Below, one piece after another: positions 1 to 6,458 of a stretch of 7,695 bases of DNA. The stretch spans positions 1 to 7,695 of the forward strand of contig CALDJV010000308.1 in the NCBI GenBank assembly GCA_937899305.1. The letters run 5' to 3'. A program made the translations under genes and the position numbers. The DNA is from an uncultured Cytophagaceae bacterium. GTDB lineage: Bacteria > Bacteroidota > Bacteroidia > Cytophagales > Microscillaceae. How positions within the stretch are numbered: the stretch's first letter is position 1; every line of letters starts with the position of its first letter. The notes beneath the pieces were generated by a model, which was given only the letters and a program-made list of their open reading frames with translations, had not been told where the DNA came from and searched no databases.

Positions 1-95
1 TCATAATTATTTTTTTGGTGTAAAGAAAAGTTATCACGAGTTCTCAGGCTTTAAAGACTTTGAATTGTCACTTAGTGTTTGTGCTATTCGGTGAA

Positions 96-137
96 GCGTT
101 CGTTTTAGCAGATGAACGCCTATATTTTCATTTTTTA
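96..137 (+). terminator. Weak candidate terminator
   Basis: A 6-bp stem GCGTTC (96-101) / GAACGC (114-119) with a 12-nt loop is followed by a T-rich run ending TTTTCATTTTTT (125-136). The gap between stem and T-run makes it marginal. It could end a plus-strand gene lying left of the window. Confidence 0.3.
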
Positions 138-288
138 TAGCAAATCATACTTGTATGCTTTTCTTTGGTAATATGGAATGGAGTTGATTTTAAAATGCTG
201 ATTTTCAGTAATTTGTAATTTTAAAGAAAGGGTAGAGGTATAGAAATAACATGCGTTTTATACACAAAGAGGGTGAATTATAGTCATC

Positions 289-474
289 ATGTCTGGTTAT
301 CTGACACTAGAATATGATTTTCCCAAGCGAATATGGTTGTTTTGGCCTAAATGGGTGCCTGATGAAGGAAAGAGAAGAAAGAGAATGAAACATGAGCAAT
401 CGAGTAAGCTATATATAAGTTTTTATGAAGGACGGACTAATAACACAATGGGAAAGATTAGCCAGAATGGGTGA
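289..474 (+). CDS. Small hypothetical ORF, doubtful
   Basis: A 61-aa reading frame that starts at ATG 289 (MSGYLTLEYDFPKRIWLF). It is basic and Trp-rich in its first half (three Trp within residues 16-22) and polar afterwards. A purine-rich run (GAGGG, 269-273) lies about 15 nt upstream, too far for a good ribosome site. No promoter match was found. I recognise no family. The surrounding AT-rich sequence and lack of signals make chance likely. Confidence 0.2.
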   Translation: MSGYLTLEYDFPKRIWLFWPKWVPDEGKRRKRMKHEQSSKLYISFYEGRTNNTMGKISQNG

Positions 475-574
475 ATTTCATGTAAAATACAATTAGATTA
501 CCTTAATACAGGTCTAGAAACCAAAAGATATCAGACAAAGAACAATAGATAGTGGGTTTACTCAGAGTTTACGC

Positions 575-630
575 AATAAAAATTACGTCTAAAACAAATA
601 CAACTTTGACTTAAAGACGTAATTTTTATT
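575..630. repeat. 16-bp inverted repeat, possible AT-rich terminator
   Basis: Perfect arms AATAAAAATTACGTCT (575-590) and AGACGTAATTTTTATT (615-630) enclose a 24-nt loop. With one bulged T (631) a further GC pair-set (573-574 / 632-633) can form. The U-rich distal half of the right arm could act as a terminator tract on either strand. No firm gene ends here, so a transposon remnant or other palindrome is equally possible. Confidence 0.6.
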
Positions 631-688
631 TGCTTATAAATTTAGCTTGAATTATTTAAAATCTAAAAATTGGCGCAGATTACCATAA

Positions 689-907
689 ATGATCGATTTG
701 TCGATTTTTTCAAAATTAACTGAAACTATGGTATATGCACAGAACCCCCTGATTGGGCAAAATCTCTCCTTTCTGGTGGTATCGGTCAATAATCGACGAA
801 TGATGGCGTTGATCCTTGGTGAAAATCGGCGTTCGTCGGGTTTTGCTCATATTACTGGCAATCACATTGTTTATATGATGAGCACGTATGCTCATTACTT
901 TGGCTAG
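689..907 (+). CDS. Small hypothetical ORF, doubtful
   Basis: A 72-aa frame that starts at ATG 689 (MIDLSIFSKLTETMVYAQ) and ends TYAHYFG. No signal peptide, known motif, promoter or ribosome site is seen. The opposite strand is also open here in the same codon register (from ATG 897 to TAA 718, about 59 aa), so openness is not evidence for coding on this strand. The GC rise of the segment is its only distinguishing trait. Confidence 0.18.
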   Translation: MIDLSIFSKLTETMVYAQNPLIGQNLSFLVVSVNNRRMMALILGENRRSSGFAHITGNHIVYMMSTYAHYFG

Positions 908-1062
908 CCGTTTTGCCCCTCTTCTGCATTTCAGGTATGATTCCTACAGAGTTTTGCTAAAAAAATAATAACACTGCTAAAATCTTTGGAATCCAATTTC
1001 TGATGCTTTAATATAGCCTTGAAGCTTATAAATATGCTTTCTTCAAACTCAAAGTATTTATT

Positions 1063-3915
1063 ATGCGAAAATCAATACAATCATTCATTTGTTTGAGTTT
1101 GCTTTTTCTCCCTGGTTTGCTACGGAGTCAAGGCACTCAACTACTAAGACAACCCACGATTTCGGCGAGCCACATTGTATTTGTGTATGCCAATGATTTA
1201 TGGAAGGTAAACCGCAATGGTGGCCAAGCAACTCGCCTGACCAGTCACGAAGGATACGAATCCAGACCTCATTTTTCTCCTGACGAACAATGGATCGCTT
1301 TCTCAGGGCAATACGACGGCAATACCGATGTCTACATTATTCCAGCCAAAGGAGGTGTTCCCAAACGGCTTACTTGGCACCCTTCTGCCGATGAAGTACA
1401 AGGTTGGACGCCAAGTGGTGAAGTCATCTTTCGTTCTACGCGTGAGGCCCGTCCTACCCGCTTAAACGCTTTTTATAAAGTAAAAAGAAGCGGTGGTATG
1501 CCTGAGAAAATAAAAGTGCCACGAGGTGCTTATGGTGAAATGTCGCCTGATGGCAAATACATGGCTTATGTGCCCATTACGTCTTGGGATGCAGAATGGC
1601 GAAACTATCGAGGGGGTCAAGCCATGCCTATCTGGATTTTAAACCTGAATAATCAGAAGCTGATAAGAACCCCTCAAGGCGATAAGGAACGACACTTGGA
1701 TCCGATATGGTATCAAAACAAGGTGTATTATCTTTCTGAGAGAGACTATGCCAGCAACATTTGGTCGTTTGATCCGCAAACCAAAACTGAAAAACAAATT
1801 ACCAAACACGCTCAATTTGATGTAAAAAGCCTGGATGCTTGCAAAGATGCCATTGTGTACGAGCAAGGTGGCTATCTTCACTTACTAAACCCAGCATCAG
1901 GACAAAGCAAACAATTGAACATTGAGGTAAATGCAGATTTGAATCGAGCGCGGGTGCGCTGGGAAAACGTAACCGCACGCGGTTTGCGAAATCCAAATTT
2001 GTCGCCCAATGGAAAAAGAGCCCTCTTCGAGTATCGTGGTGAAATATTTAGTTTTCCCAAGAAAGAAGGTTCTTGGCGCAACCTAAGCAACAATTCAGGA
2101 GCCGCCGATCGTTACCCGATATGGTCACCCAAGGGAGATCGCATTGCTTGGTTTTCTGATAAAAGCGGTGAGTATCAACTGGTAATTGCAGACCAGATGG
2201 GAAAACAACAAAAAAGCATCAAGTTACCCAACCCTACCTTTTATTACCGTCCCGATTGGTCGCCTGACGGCAAATACATTGCCTACACCGATACCGATTA
2301 CAATATTTGGTTTGTGGACTTGGCGAGTGGTAAAGCCAAAAAAGTAGACACCGACCGCTATGCACATCCCAATCGAACTATGAACCCACTTTGGTCGCCC
2401 GATAGTCAGTGGCTTTGTTATGCTCGTTTATTGGAAAGCAACTTTAAAGCGGTTTTTGCCTACAATATCAAAACTGGTAAAAAAATACAACTCACTGATG
2501 GTATGGCCGATGCCATTGATCCGGTTTGGGATGCCAACGGTAAATACCTTTACTTCTTGGCCAGCACCAACTTTGGTTTGCAAACGGGTTGGTTAGACAT
2601 GAGCTCTTACGATCCCTCGGTGACTCGTAGCTTGTATTGCTTGATATTGAATAAAAAAGACAAGTCCCCTACCCTGGCCAAAAGCGATGAGGAGGCAAAA
2701 AAATCTGGCCAAAAAGGCGGTAAAAAACCAGGAGCAGGTAAAAAAGGCCTGAATATTCAAATTGACGAAGATGGGCTGGCTCGACGCATTGTAGCACTTC
2801 GATTACGGGCCCGTAACTATATAGCGTTATTATCAGGTCCCAAAAATAGTATGTTTGTTCTTGAGGCCGTTCCCAACCAGCGGGGTGTCACGATGCACAA
2901 GTACAGTGTCAAGAAAATGAAGGCGAGCGTATACAGCAGAGGTGTGCAAAACGTGGTAGTATCTTCTAACCGTAAGCATGCCTTGATCCGTAGAAGAAAT
3001 GGTTGGATCATTGTCAATACAGCGGCCAAGCCTCGCAAGACTACTCGCCCTTTGAGAATAAATGCCAAAATGAAAGTTGATCCTGCCCAGGAGTATGCTC
3101 AAATATTCAAGGAAGGATGGAGATACATGCGTGATTTCCTATATGTAGACAATGTACACGGTGCGCCTTGGAAAAAGGTATACGAATGGTATGCTCCTTG
3201 GATCAAGCATGTACGTCACCGTAGAGATCTCAATTATGTAGTAGATATTTTGAGTGGTGAAGTAGCCATTGGACACTCTTATGTTTCGGGCGGTGATATG
3301 CCCAGGGTAAATTATGTACCAGTAGGGCTGTTAGGTTGTGACTTTGTATTAGACAAAGGTTATTATAAGATTGCCAAAATCTATCATGGAGAAAGCTGGA
3401 ACCCTAATATTGCCGCACCTTTGGCAACCCCTGGCCTGGGAGTAAAAGAAGGTGATTATTTGATGGCGGTGAATGGACAACCCTTGAAAGCTCCAATGAA
3501 CCCTTACCAATTGTTTGAGCAAACGGCTGGGCGTACCATTCAAATTAGCGTGGCAGCCAATCCCAATCAAGCTCCAAAAACAGTGAATGTAGTGCCTGTT
3601 CGTAATGAATATAGACTACGTACCGTAGATTGGGTTGAAGGCAACCGTCGTAAGGTAGACCAATTGTCTAATGGCAAGCTGGCCTATGTATACTTACCCA
3701 ATACCAGTGGTCCTGGATTCACCTCTTTCAATCGTTACTACTTCGCTCAGCAACACAAAAAAGGAGTCATCTTGGATGAGCGTAACAATGGTGGGGGTTC
3801 AGCCGCTGATTATATGATTGATGTGATGTCCAGAACCGTATTTGGTTACTTCAACAGCAAGGCCAACGACAACCGTCCCTGGACTACTCCTATAGCAGGA
3901 GGGGCCCCAAGGTGA
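1063..3915 (+). CDS. Tricorn protease homologue, N-terminal part (frameshifted)
   Basis: Exported tricorn-type serine peptidase (MEROPS S41 tricorn group), which in the known family degrades oligopeptides. It starts with a signal peptide of about 22 residues (MRKS, hydrophobic stretch, cut near LRS-QG). Beta-propeller repeats follow, with PD40/TolB-like motifs at residues 69 (PHFSPDEQWIAF), 351 (YPIWSPKGDRIAW), 397 (PDWSPDGKYIAY) and 441 (NPLWSPDSQWLCY). A Lys/Gly-rich linker lies at about 531-560, the C1 domain at about 677-745 with the probable catalytic His738 in GHSYVSGGD, a PDZ-like domain at about 780-855, and the start of the C2 domain at about 873 with ERNNGGG at 906-912. The frame ends early at TGA 3913-3915, before the nucleophilic Ser. 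That Ser is in the -1 frame downstream (3912-4307). Repaired length is about 1081 aa, normal for the family. The ATG at 1063 is chosen because it opens the signal peptide. Family assignment is firm; whether the product is active is uncertain. Confidence 0.93.
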   Translation: MRKSIQSFICLSLLFLPGLLRSQGTQLLRQPTISASHIVFVYANDLWKVNRNGGQATRLTSHEGYESRPHFSPDEQWIAFSGQYDGNTDVYIIPAKGGVPKRLTWHPSADEVQGWTPSGEVIFRSTREARPTRLNAFYKVKRSGGMPEKIKVPRGAYGEMSPDGKYMAYVPITSWDAEWRNYRGGQAMPIWILNLNNQKLIRTPQGDKERHLDPIWYQNKVYYLSERDYASNIWSFDPQTKTEKQITKHAQFDVKSLDACKDAIVYEQGGYLHLLNPASGQSKQLNIEVNADLNRARVRWENVTARGLRNPNLSPNGKRALFEYRGEIFSFPKKEGSWRNLSNNSGAADRYPIWSPKGDRIAWFSDKSGEYQLVIADQMGKQQKSIKLPNPTFYYRPDWSPDGKYIAYTDTDYNIWFVDLASGKAKKVDTDRYAHPNRTMNPLWSPDSQWLCYARLLESNFKAVFAYNIKTGKKIQLTDGMADAIDPVWDANGKYLYFLASTNFGLQTGWLDMSSYDPSVTRSLYCLILNKKDKSPTLAKSDEEAKKSGQKGGKKPGAGKKGLNIQIDEDGLARRIVALRLRARNYIALLSGPKNSMFVLEAVPNQRGVTMHKYSVKKMKASVYSRGVQNVVVSSNRKHALIRRRNGWIIVNTAAKPRKTTRPLRINAKMKVDPAQEYAQIFKEGWRYMRDFLYVDNVHGAPWKKVYEWYAPWIKHVRHRRDLNYVVDILSGEVAIGHSYVSGGDMPRVNYVPVGLLGCDFVLDKGYYKIAKIYHGESWNPNIAAPLATPGLGVKEGDYLMAVNGQPLKAPMNPYQLFEQTAGRTIQISVAANPNQAPKTVNVVPVRNEYRLRTVDWVEGNRRKVDQLSNGKLAYVYLPNTSGPGFTSFNRYYFAQQHKKGVILDERNNGGGSAADYMIDVMSRTVFGYFNSKANDNRPWTTPIAGGAPR
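3898..3915 (+). other. Frameshift junction in the tricorn gene
   Basis: The upstream frame reads gga-ggg-gcc-cca-agg-tga, while the homologous continuation reads ggc-ccc-aag-gtg-atg (GPKVM). One missing base (for example T, giving gga-tgg-ggc, G-W-G-P) or four missing bases would restore a single frame with an aromatic residue before GPK, as I remember for this family. The spot is a GGGGCCCC palindrome, a place where base-calling errors and replication slippage are both plausible. No classical X-XXY-YYZ slippery heptamer is present in the zero frame. Confidence 0.85.
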
Positions 3916-4307
3916 TGCTCATCAACGAAAGAGCAGGTTCTGGAGGGGATTTATTGCCTTACATGTTCAAAGCTAAAAAACTAGGCCCCTTGGTAGGTAC
4001 GCGTACTTGGGGAGGTTTGGTAGGTACTTGGGATACACCACGATTTGTAGATGGCGGACGCATGGTGGCTCCGCGAGGAGGTTTCTTTGATGCCAATGGA
4101 AAGTGGGCCGTAGAAGGTGAAGGAGTTGCGCCTGACATTGAGGTTATCCAAGACCCTAAGTTATTATTACAAGGTAGGGATCCTCAACTAGAAGCCGGAG
4201 TAAAAGCTGCTTTAGAATTATTGAAAAAGCAAGAGTTCAAAGCCAAGCCCGAGCCCCCTGCCCCTGTTCGTTGGAAACGCCCTAAAGGTTTCAAATCCAA
4301 GAAATAA
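3912..4307 (+). CDS. Tricorn protease homologue, C-terminal catalytic part
   Basis: C-terminal C2/peptidase S41 portion of the preceding tricorn homologue, in the -1 frame. It carries the expected nucleophile motif NERAGSGGD with Ser encoded at 3939-3941, then GTRTWGGLVG and AVEGEGVAPDIEV, where the Glu encoded at 4113-4115 probably matches the charge-relay Glu of characterised tricorn. The tail is Lys/Pro-rich (KPEPPAPVRWKRPKG). It has no signal peptide and no domain beyond the C2 end, so it is a fragment and not a separate gene in origin. Reading upstream in this frame gives GPKV before MLINE, as expected for the intact enzyme, so the break lies just 5' of 3903. As an independent ORF it could begin at GTG 3912 or ATG 3915, the latter overlapping the upstream stop as TGATG. 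A sequencing or assembly error, a true mutation, or coupled translation are all possible. Confidence 0.88.
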   Translation: MMLINERAGSGGDLLPYMFKAKKLGPLVGTRTWGGLVGTWDTPRFVDGGRMVAPRGGFFDANGKWAVEGEGVAPDIEVIQDPKLLLQGRDPQLEAGVKAALELLKKQEFKAKPEPPAPVRWKRPKGFKSKK

Positions 4308-4320
4308 AAAGTGATAGTTG

Positions 4321-4348
4321 GTCCACTGTCGATGGTCGATAGTCCACA
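4321..4348 (+). repeat. Heptamer-phased repeat GTCnAnn, copy 1
   Basis: Four contiguous 7-nt units, GTCCACT-GTCGATG-GTCGATA-GTCCACA, followed by a looser unit GCTATAC. It begins 14 nt after the tricorn stop codon. A second four-unit copy at 6490-6517 matches at 23 of 28 positions. It is not explained by the nearby terminator stem. A dispersed short tandem repeat family is inferred. Confidence 0.7.
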
Positions 4349-4364
4349 GCTATACGTTATTTAT

Positions 4365-4406
4365 AAAAAAAGCCCTGTCAAGTGTTCACTTTGACAGGGC
4401 TTTTTT
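4365..4406. terminator. Bidirectional rho-independent terminator
   Basis: An 11-bp perfect stem pairs 4371-4381 (AGCCCTGTCAA) with 4391-4401 (TTGACAGGGCT). It is flanked by A6 on the left and T6 on the right, so both strands end in a U-tract. It lies 58 nt after the tricorn stop codon and 25 nt beyond the stop of the convergent coiled-coil gene, so it can serve both. Confidence 0.93.
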
Positions 4407-4430
4407 GTAATTCGGTTTACCAATATTGTC

Positions 4431-4736
4431 TTACATCAATAACGCAGCACTGAGCGCAGGCAATTGAGTACTTGGTAAAAAAGTAAATTGTTCGGCAGAC
4501 GATGTATTGACTGAACTGTCTACTTTATTTTTTAATCGTTCATTTTCTTGTTTTAGGAGCGCCAACTCAGCTTCCATGTCCACCAAGTTTTGAATCAAAA
4601 ATTGGCTTAACTTATTGAACTCCTTCTTGAGGTCATTCATTTCTTTTTTGAGGCCCGAGGTAGTAGGGTTTGATTTTTTGGCTTTAGGTTCTACTTTCCA
4701 GACCATTTCGCGAGGTGCTTCGTTCATCGTGTTCAT
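4431..4736 (-). CDS. Small coiled-coil protein, function unknown
   Basis: Not recognised as a named family. The 101-aa product is probably cytosolic: no signal peptide or membrane segment is visible. The N-terminal 28 residues are polar and basic (KVEPKAKKSNPTT). Residues about 29-72 form a strong coiled coil with heptad-spaced hydrophobics (L29, M33, L36, F40, L43, L47, L51, M54, L58, L61, L68, V72), rich in Lys and Glu. The Ser/Thr/Leu-rich C-terminus (about 73-101) may be disordered. ATG 4736 is used; a second Met three codons later is an alternative start. It has its own TAnnTTTG promoter about 50 nt upstream and a terminator 25 nt past its stop, so it is a monocistronic unit. A role as a small oligomerising or adaptor protein is inference only. 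The coherent heptads, promoter and terminator support it as real. Confidence 0.8.
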   Translation of the reverse strand: MNTMNEAPREMVWKVEPKAKKSNPTTSGLKKEMNDLKKEFNKLSQFLIQNLVDMEAELALLKQENERLKNKVDSSVNTSSAEQFTFLPSTQLPALSAALLM

Positions 4737-4785
4737 CTTTAAAGGTATTTGTTAAAGAATATGTTGGTATTGCTTATTATGTGAG

Positions 4786-4819
4786 CAAATATATAAGTTT
4801 ATGCTAATAAAATAAACAA
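4786..4819 (-). promoter_or_regulatory. Bacteroidota-type promoter for the coiled-coil gene
   Basis: On the minus strand, TATATTTG (4793-4786) matches the -7 consensus TAnnTTTG exactly. A TTG (4819-4817) lies 23 nt further upstream as the -33 element. The -7 element is about 50 nt before the ATG at 4736, which gives a short A/T-rich leader. Transcript mapping has not been done. Confidence 0.6.
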
Positions 4820-5072
4820 TTATTTGGCTTTTTTCTGGCTTTTTTTCGGTTTTGCCTAAAAAACAAGCAAAACACCCCACATAATGCTCAAAAAAGAAAC
4901 AATATTATCTTTGCGTGTGTCCTCGCTTAGAAAAATTTCGTCGCCCTGATATATGCAAACCTTCTAAACCAGTGACTTTCCTGTTATCGGCTCACCCTAC
5001 TGATATAAACAACCCAAAATTGACGCTCAATGGGAAACCTACCACCTCGATATTCAAAAATCACTTTTTCAA
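4820..5072. other. Intergenic stretch without a recognised gene
   Basis: Between the promoter of the coiled-coil gene and the 3' end of the lipoprotein gene. It holds a T-rich run with a doubled ggcttttttt-like unit (about 4825-4846), a 7-bp inverted repeat (GTTTTGC 4849-4855 / GCAAAAC 4867-4873) without a T-tract on the correct side for either strand, and the orphan -7 element at 4906. A 72-codon GTG-initiated reading frame (4915-5133) runs into the antisense of the lipoprotein gene and resembles nothing known to me. Confidence 0.6.
4906..4913 (+). promoter_or_regulatory. Orphan TAnnTTTG promoter-like element
   Basis: TATCTTTG followed by CG is a perfect match to the Bacteroidota -7 consensus on the plus strand. 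The -33 region is poor (AATG at 4883-4886, 19 nt away). No credible plus-strand gene follows: a transcript would cross about 150 nt of empty sequence and then run antisense into the 3' end of the lipoprotein gene. Confidence 0.35.
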
Positions 5073-5621
5073 TTATTTCTTCAGGGGGCCGATGGGTGGA
5101 GCATTTTTAGCTCGAAGCACAATCCCTGACTGATCCAGCGTCGCCCTTAGTTTCAGCTCAACTTTTGTAATCTGTTCTATTTTAAATATTCTTTCTTTAC
5201 CTCCGGGAGAAATCATGGCCACCTCCTGTCCTTCTTTCATCAGCCGCCAACGCCCCTCTTCGCTTACCAACTCATTTTTGAGTTCTACATTCATACTTTG
5301 ACTGCCATCGGCCCGAAATATAATGGAAGAGTTTTTCATTTTTTCTTTTTGTTGTTCATCCATTACATTATTATCTTTTCCGGGAGCCAGTACTGCCTGT
5401 ACCTGCCATTCGTTCACCAGGAAGTGCTTCACACTGTCCAAAGAACTGTTGAGGCTTGTTTTACTGTTCTCGGTGCTGTCTTTGTCAGTGATAGAGTCGG
5501 TTTGGGAAATTTGTACGGTATCCTGCTTAGGAATCGTATCTTTGGTATGGTCCTGTTCGGTGCTTTTGGTACCTCCACAAGAAAACAAAAAGAACAGAAA
5601 TATTGGGTAATATTTTATCAT
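5073..5621 (-). CDS. Lipocalin-like lipoprotein
   Basis: Predicted lipoprotein of 182 aa. The signal peptide MIKYYPIFLFFLFSC has a lipobox LFSC with lipidated Cys15 followed by GG, so it is anchored to an outer-envelope membrane face. Residues about 18-62 are a Ser/Thr/Asp/Lys-rich, low-complexity tether. Residues about 67-165 form a compact beta-rich domain: FLVNEWQVQAV, then SIIFRADGSQSMNVELK, GRWRLMKEGQEVAMI and IFKIEQITKVELKLR. This order resembles the small lipocalin-like domains common in Bacteroidota lipoproteins (a W opening strand, FxxDG, then GxWxL). Ligand and function are unknown. The C-terminus is KNAPPIGPLKK. ATG 5621 is chosen as the start of the lipoprotein signal. It is divergent from the cysteine peptidase gene with a roughly 206-bp shared upstream region. 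An imperfect -7 (TGTATTTG, 5713-5706, minus) is the only promoter candidate seen. No terminator is evident. Confidence 0.85.
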   Translation of the reverse strand: MIKYYPIFLFFLFSCGGTKSTEQDHTKDTIPKQDTVQISQTDSITDKDSTENSKTSLNSSLDSVKHFLVNEWQVQAVLAPGKDNNVMDEQQKEKMKNSSIIFRADGSQSMNVELKNELVSEEGRWRLMKEGQEVAMISPGGKERIFKIEQITKVELKLRATLDQSGIVLRAKNAPPIGPLKK

Positions 5622-5725
5622 GGGTGTTAACTTTAAATATGCAGTTTAGATTTTCGTTTCCACAAAAACACCGTCAATCACCTTTAGTAGTTACTTTAGG
5701 CATGACAAATACAACCAGGTCTTGG

Positions 5726-5760
5726 TTGCTTCAGTGAAACCTCAGTTCATCATATTTTTG
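5726..5760 (+). promoter_or_regulatory. Candidate promoter for the cysteine peptidase gene
   Basis: TATTTTTG at 5753-5760 matches the -7 consensus TAnnTTTG. A TTG at 5726-5728 lies 24 nt upstream, slightly longer than the usual -33/-7 spacing. The -7 element is 67 nt before the ATG at 5828. Confidence 0.45.
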
Positions 5761-5827
5761 ATGTAATATCGGTTACTGTCACACCTTTTAGTCTCAAGTT
5801 GATGCCTTGTTAAAACTTTTAAATAAA

Positions 5828-6451
5828 ATGACACAAAAATTTCGCCTTTTATTAATTCTCTGCCTGACTACATTGTCATGGTCTGCTTTCCCCCAGGCTG
5901 ATTTACAATACGCTGGTTTGTCATCCAAGAAGATGAACTATACTGCCTCCGTTCAAAACAATACCCAATGGTGTTGGGCAGCCTCTATTCAAATGGTACT
6001 TAGGTATTATGGGGTGTATGTTACTCAAGAGCAAATCGTAGCCCGTACTTTTGGAACCAAACGCAATGGACAACTCCCTAATTTAACCGCCAGCCCTGAG
6101 GTAATTACGGCCAACCTGAACAAATGGGGAGTAGACAACCGTGGACAAAAGTACCGAGTTCAGGCTTTTTGGGGACAAAACGCACCCGCTCCCAACGTAT
6201 TACTCAAGGAAATGAAGGCCAATCGCCCAGTAATCATCGGATATGAAGGGCCACAAGGTGGACATGCGGTGGTAGTAACCGCGGTGGGCTATCAGGATAC
6301 CCGAAGTGGGACAGCCATTGAAGAAATCATTGTGAGAGACCCCTGGCCGTCTCGACGCAATCGTCGCCGCAGAGGGCGTGTCGTCTATGATGGGATTGAT
6401 TTGGCCAATCGAATTGGAGATTATTGGATTATCAGAGTGTATAAATATTAG
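5828..6451 (+). CDS. Secreted papain-like cysteine peptidase (C39/C70-like)
   Basis: Exported cysteine peptidase of 207 aa. The signal peptide is about 20-23 residues (MTQKFRLLLILCLTTLSWSAFPQ) with no lipobox. The mature domain shows the papain-like catalytic order: oxyanion Gln47 and nucleophile Cys49 in TQWCWAAS, His146 in GGHAVVVTAVGY, and Asp171 in VRDPWP. The QWCWAA, GGH and DP set is shared by AvrRpt2-like (C70) and C39-like bacterial peptidases. The substrate cannot be deduced, and a bacteriocin-export role is unsupported because no ABC transporter domain or partner is present. Residues 176-184 contain seven Arg in nine positions, just after the Asp. The start is placed at ATG 5828; a TTG at 5807 would add seven residues (MLKLLNK) ahead of an already ideal signal peptide and is less likely. 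It is probably monocistronic, and a heptamer-phased repeat begins within 10 nt of the stop. Confidence 0.83.
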   Translation: MTQKFRLLLILCLTTLSWSAFPQADLQYAGLSSKKMNYTASVQNNTQWCWAASIQMVLRYYGVYVTQEQIVARTFGTKRNGQLPNLTASPEVITANLNKWGVDNRGQKYRVQAFWGQNAPAPNVLLKEMKANRPVIIGYEGPQGGHAVVVTAVGYQDTRSGTAIEEIIVRDPWPSRRNRRRRGRVVYDGIDLANRIGDYWIIRVYKY

Positions 6452-6458
6452 TTCTTTA

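Larger units (their letters stand above)
1..1062. other. AT-rich region without a convincing gene
   Basis: About 1 kb with no recognisable protein or RNA gene. It contains a GCGTTC/GAACGC hairpin (96-119), two weak small ORFs (289-474 and 689-907) and an inverted repeat (575-630). Positions 700-930 are visibly richer in GC than the rest. A near-match to the -7 consensus, AATCTTTG (981-988) with TTTG at 953-956, is the only promoter candidate for the tricorn gene and is weak. It is 74 nt before the ATG. Confidence 0.6.

Noticed and set aside
1639..3570. Several minus-strand frames within the tricorn gene
   Set aside because: They are mutually overlapping shadows of a strongly supported coding region.
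3898..3912. Programmed -1 ribosomal frameshift site
   Set aside because: No zero-frame slippery heptamer or convincing downstream pseudoknot is visible, and an unassisted slip here would give R-G-P-K, lacking the aromatic residue expected before GPK. Not excluded, but less likely than an indel.
4321..4348. CRISPR array
   Set aside because: The repeats are 7-nt units without unique spacers, and no cas genes are present.
4849..4873. GTTTTGC/GCAAAAC hairpin as terminator of the lipoprotein gene
   Set aside because: On the minus strand the stem is followed by an A-run, not a T-run, so it does not fit an intrinsic terminator. It is also about 200 nt past the stop codon.
4915..5133. 72-codon plus-strand frame after the orphan -7 element
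   Set aside because: It starts at GTG only two bases after the -7 element and its last third is antisense to the well-supported lipoprotein. Its sequence shows no recognisable features.
5298..5630. Two overlapping plus-strand frames (5298-5630, 5323-5610)
   Set aside because: Both are antisense to the lipoprotein gene. The hydrophobic look of the products is the complement of its Ser/Thr/Lys/Asp-rich tether and signal peptide.
5828..6451. Bacteriocin-processing C39 peptidase of an export system
   Set aside because: The protein has a cleavable signal peptide and no ABC-transporter domain, and no transporter or leader-peptide gene lies nearby.
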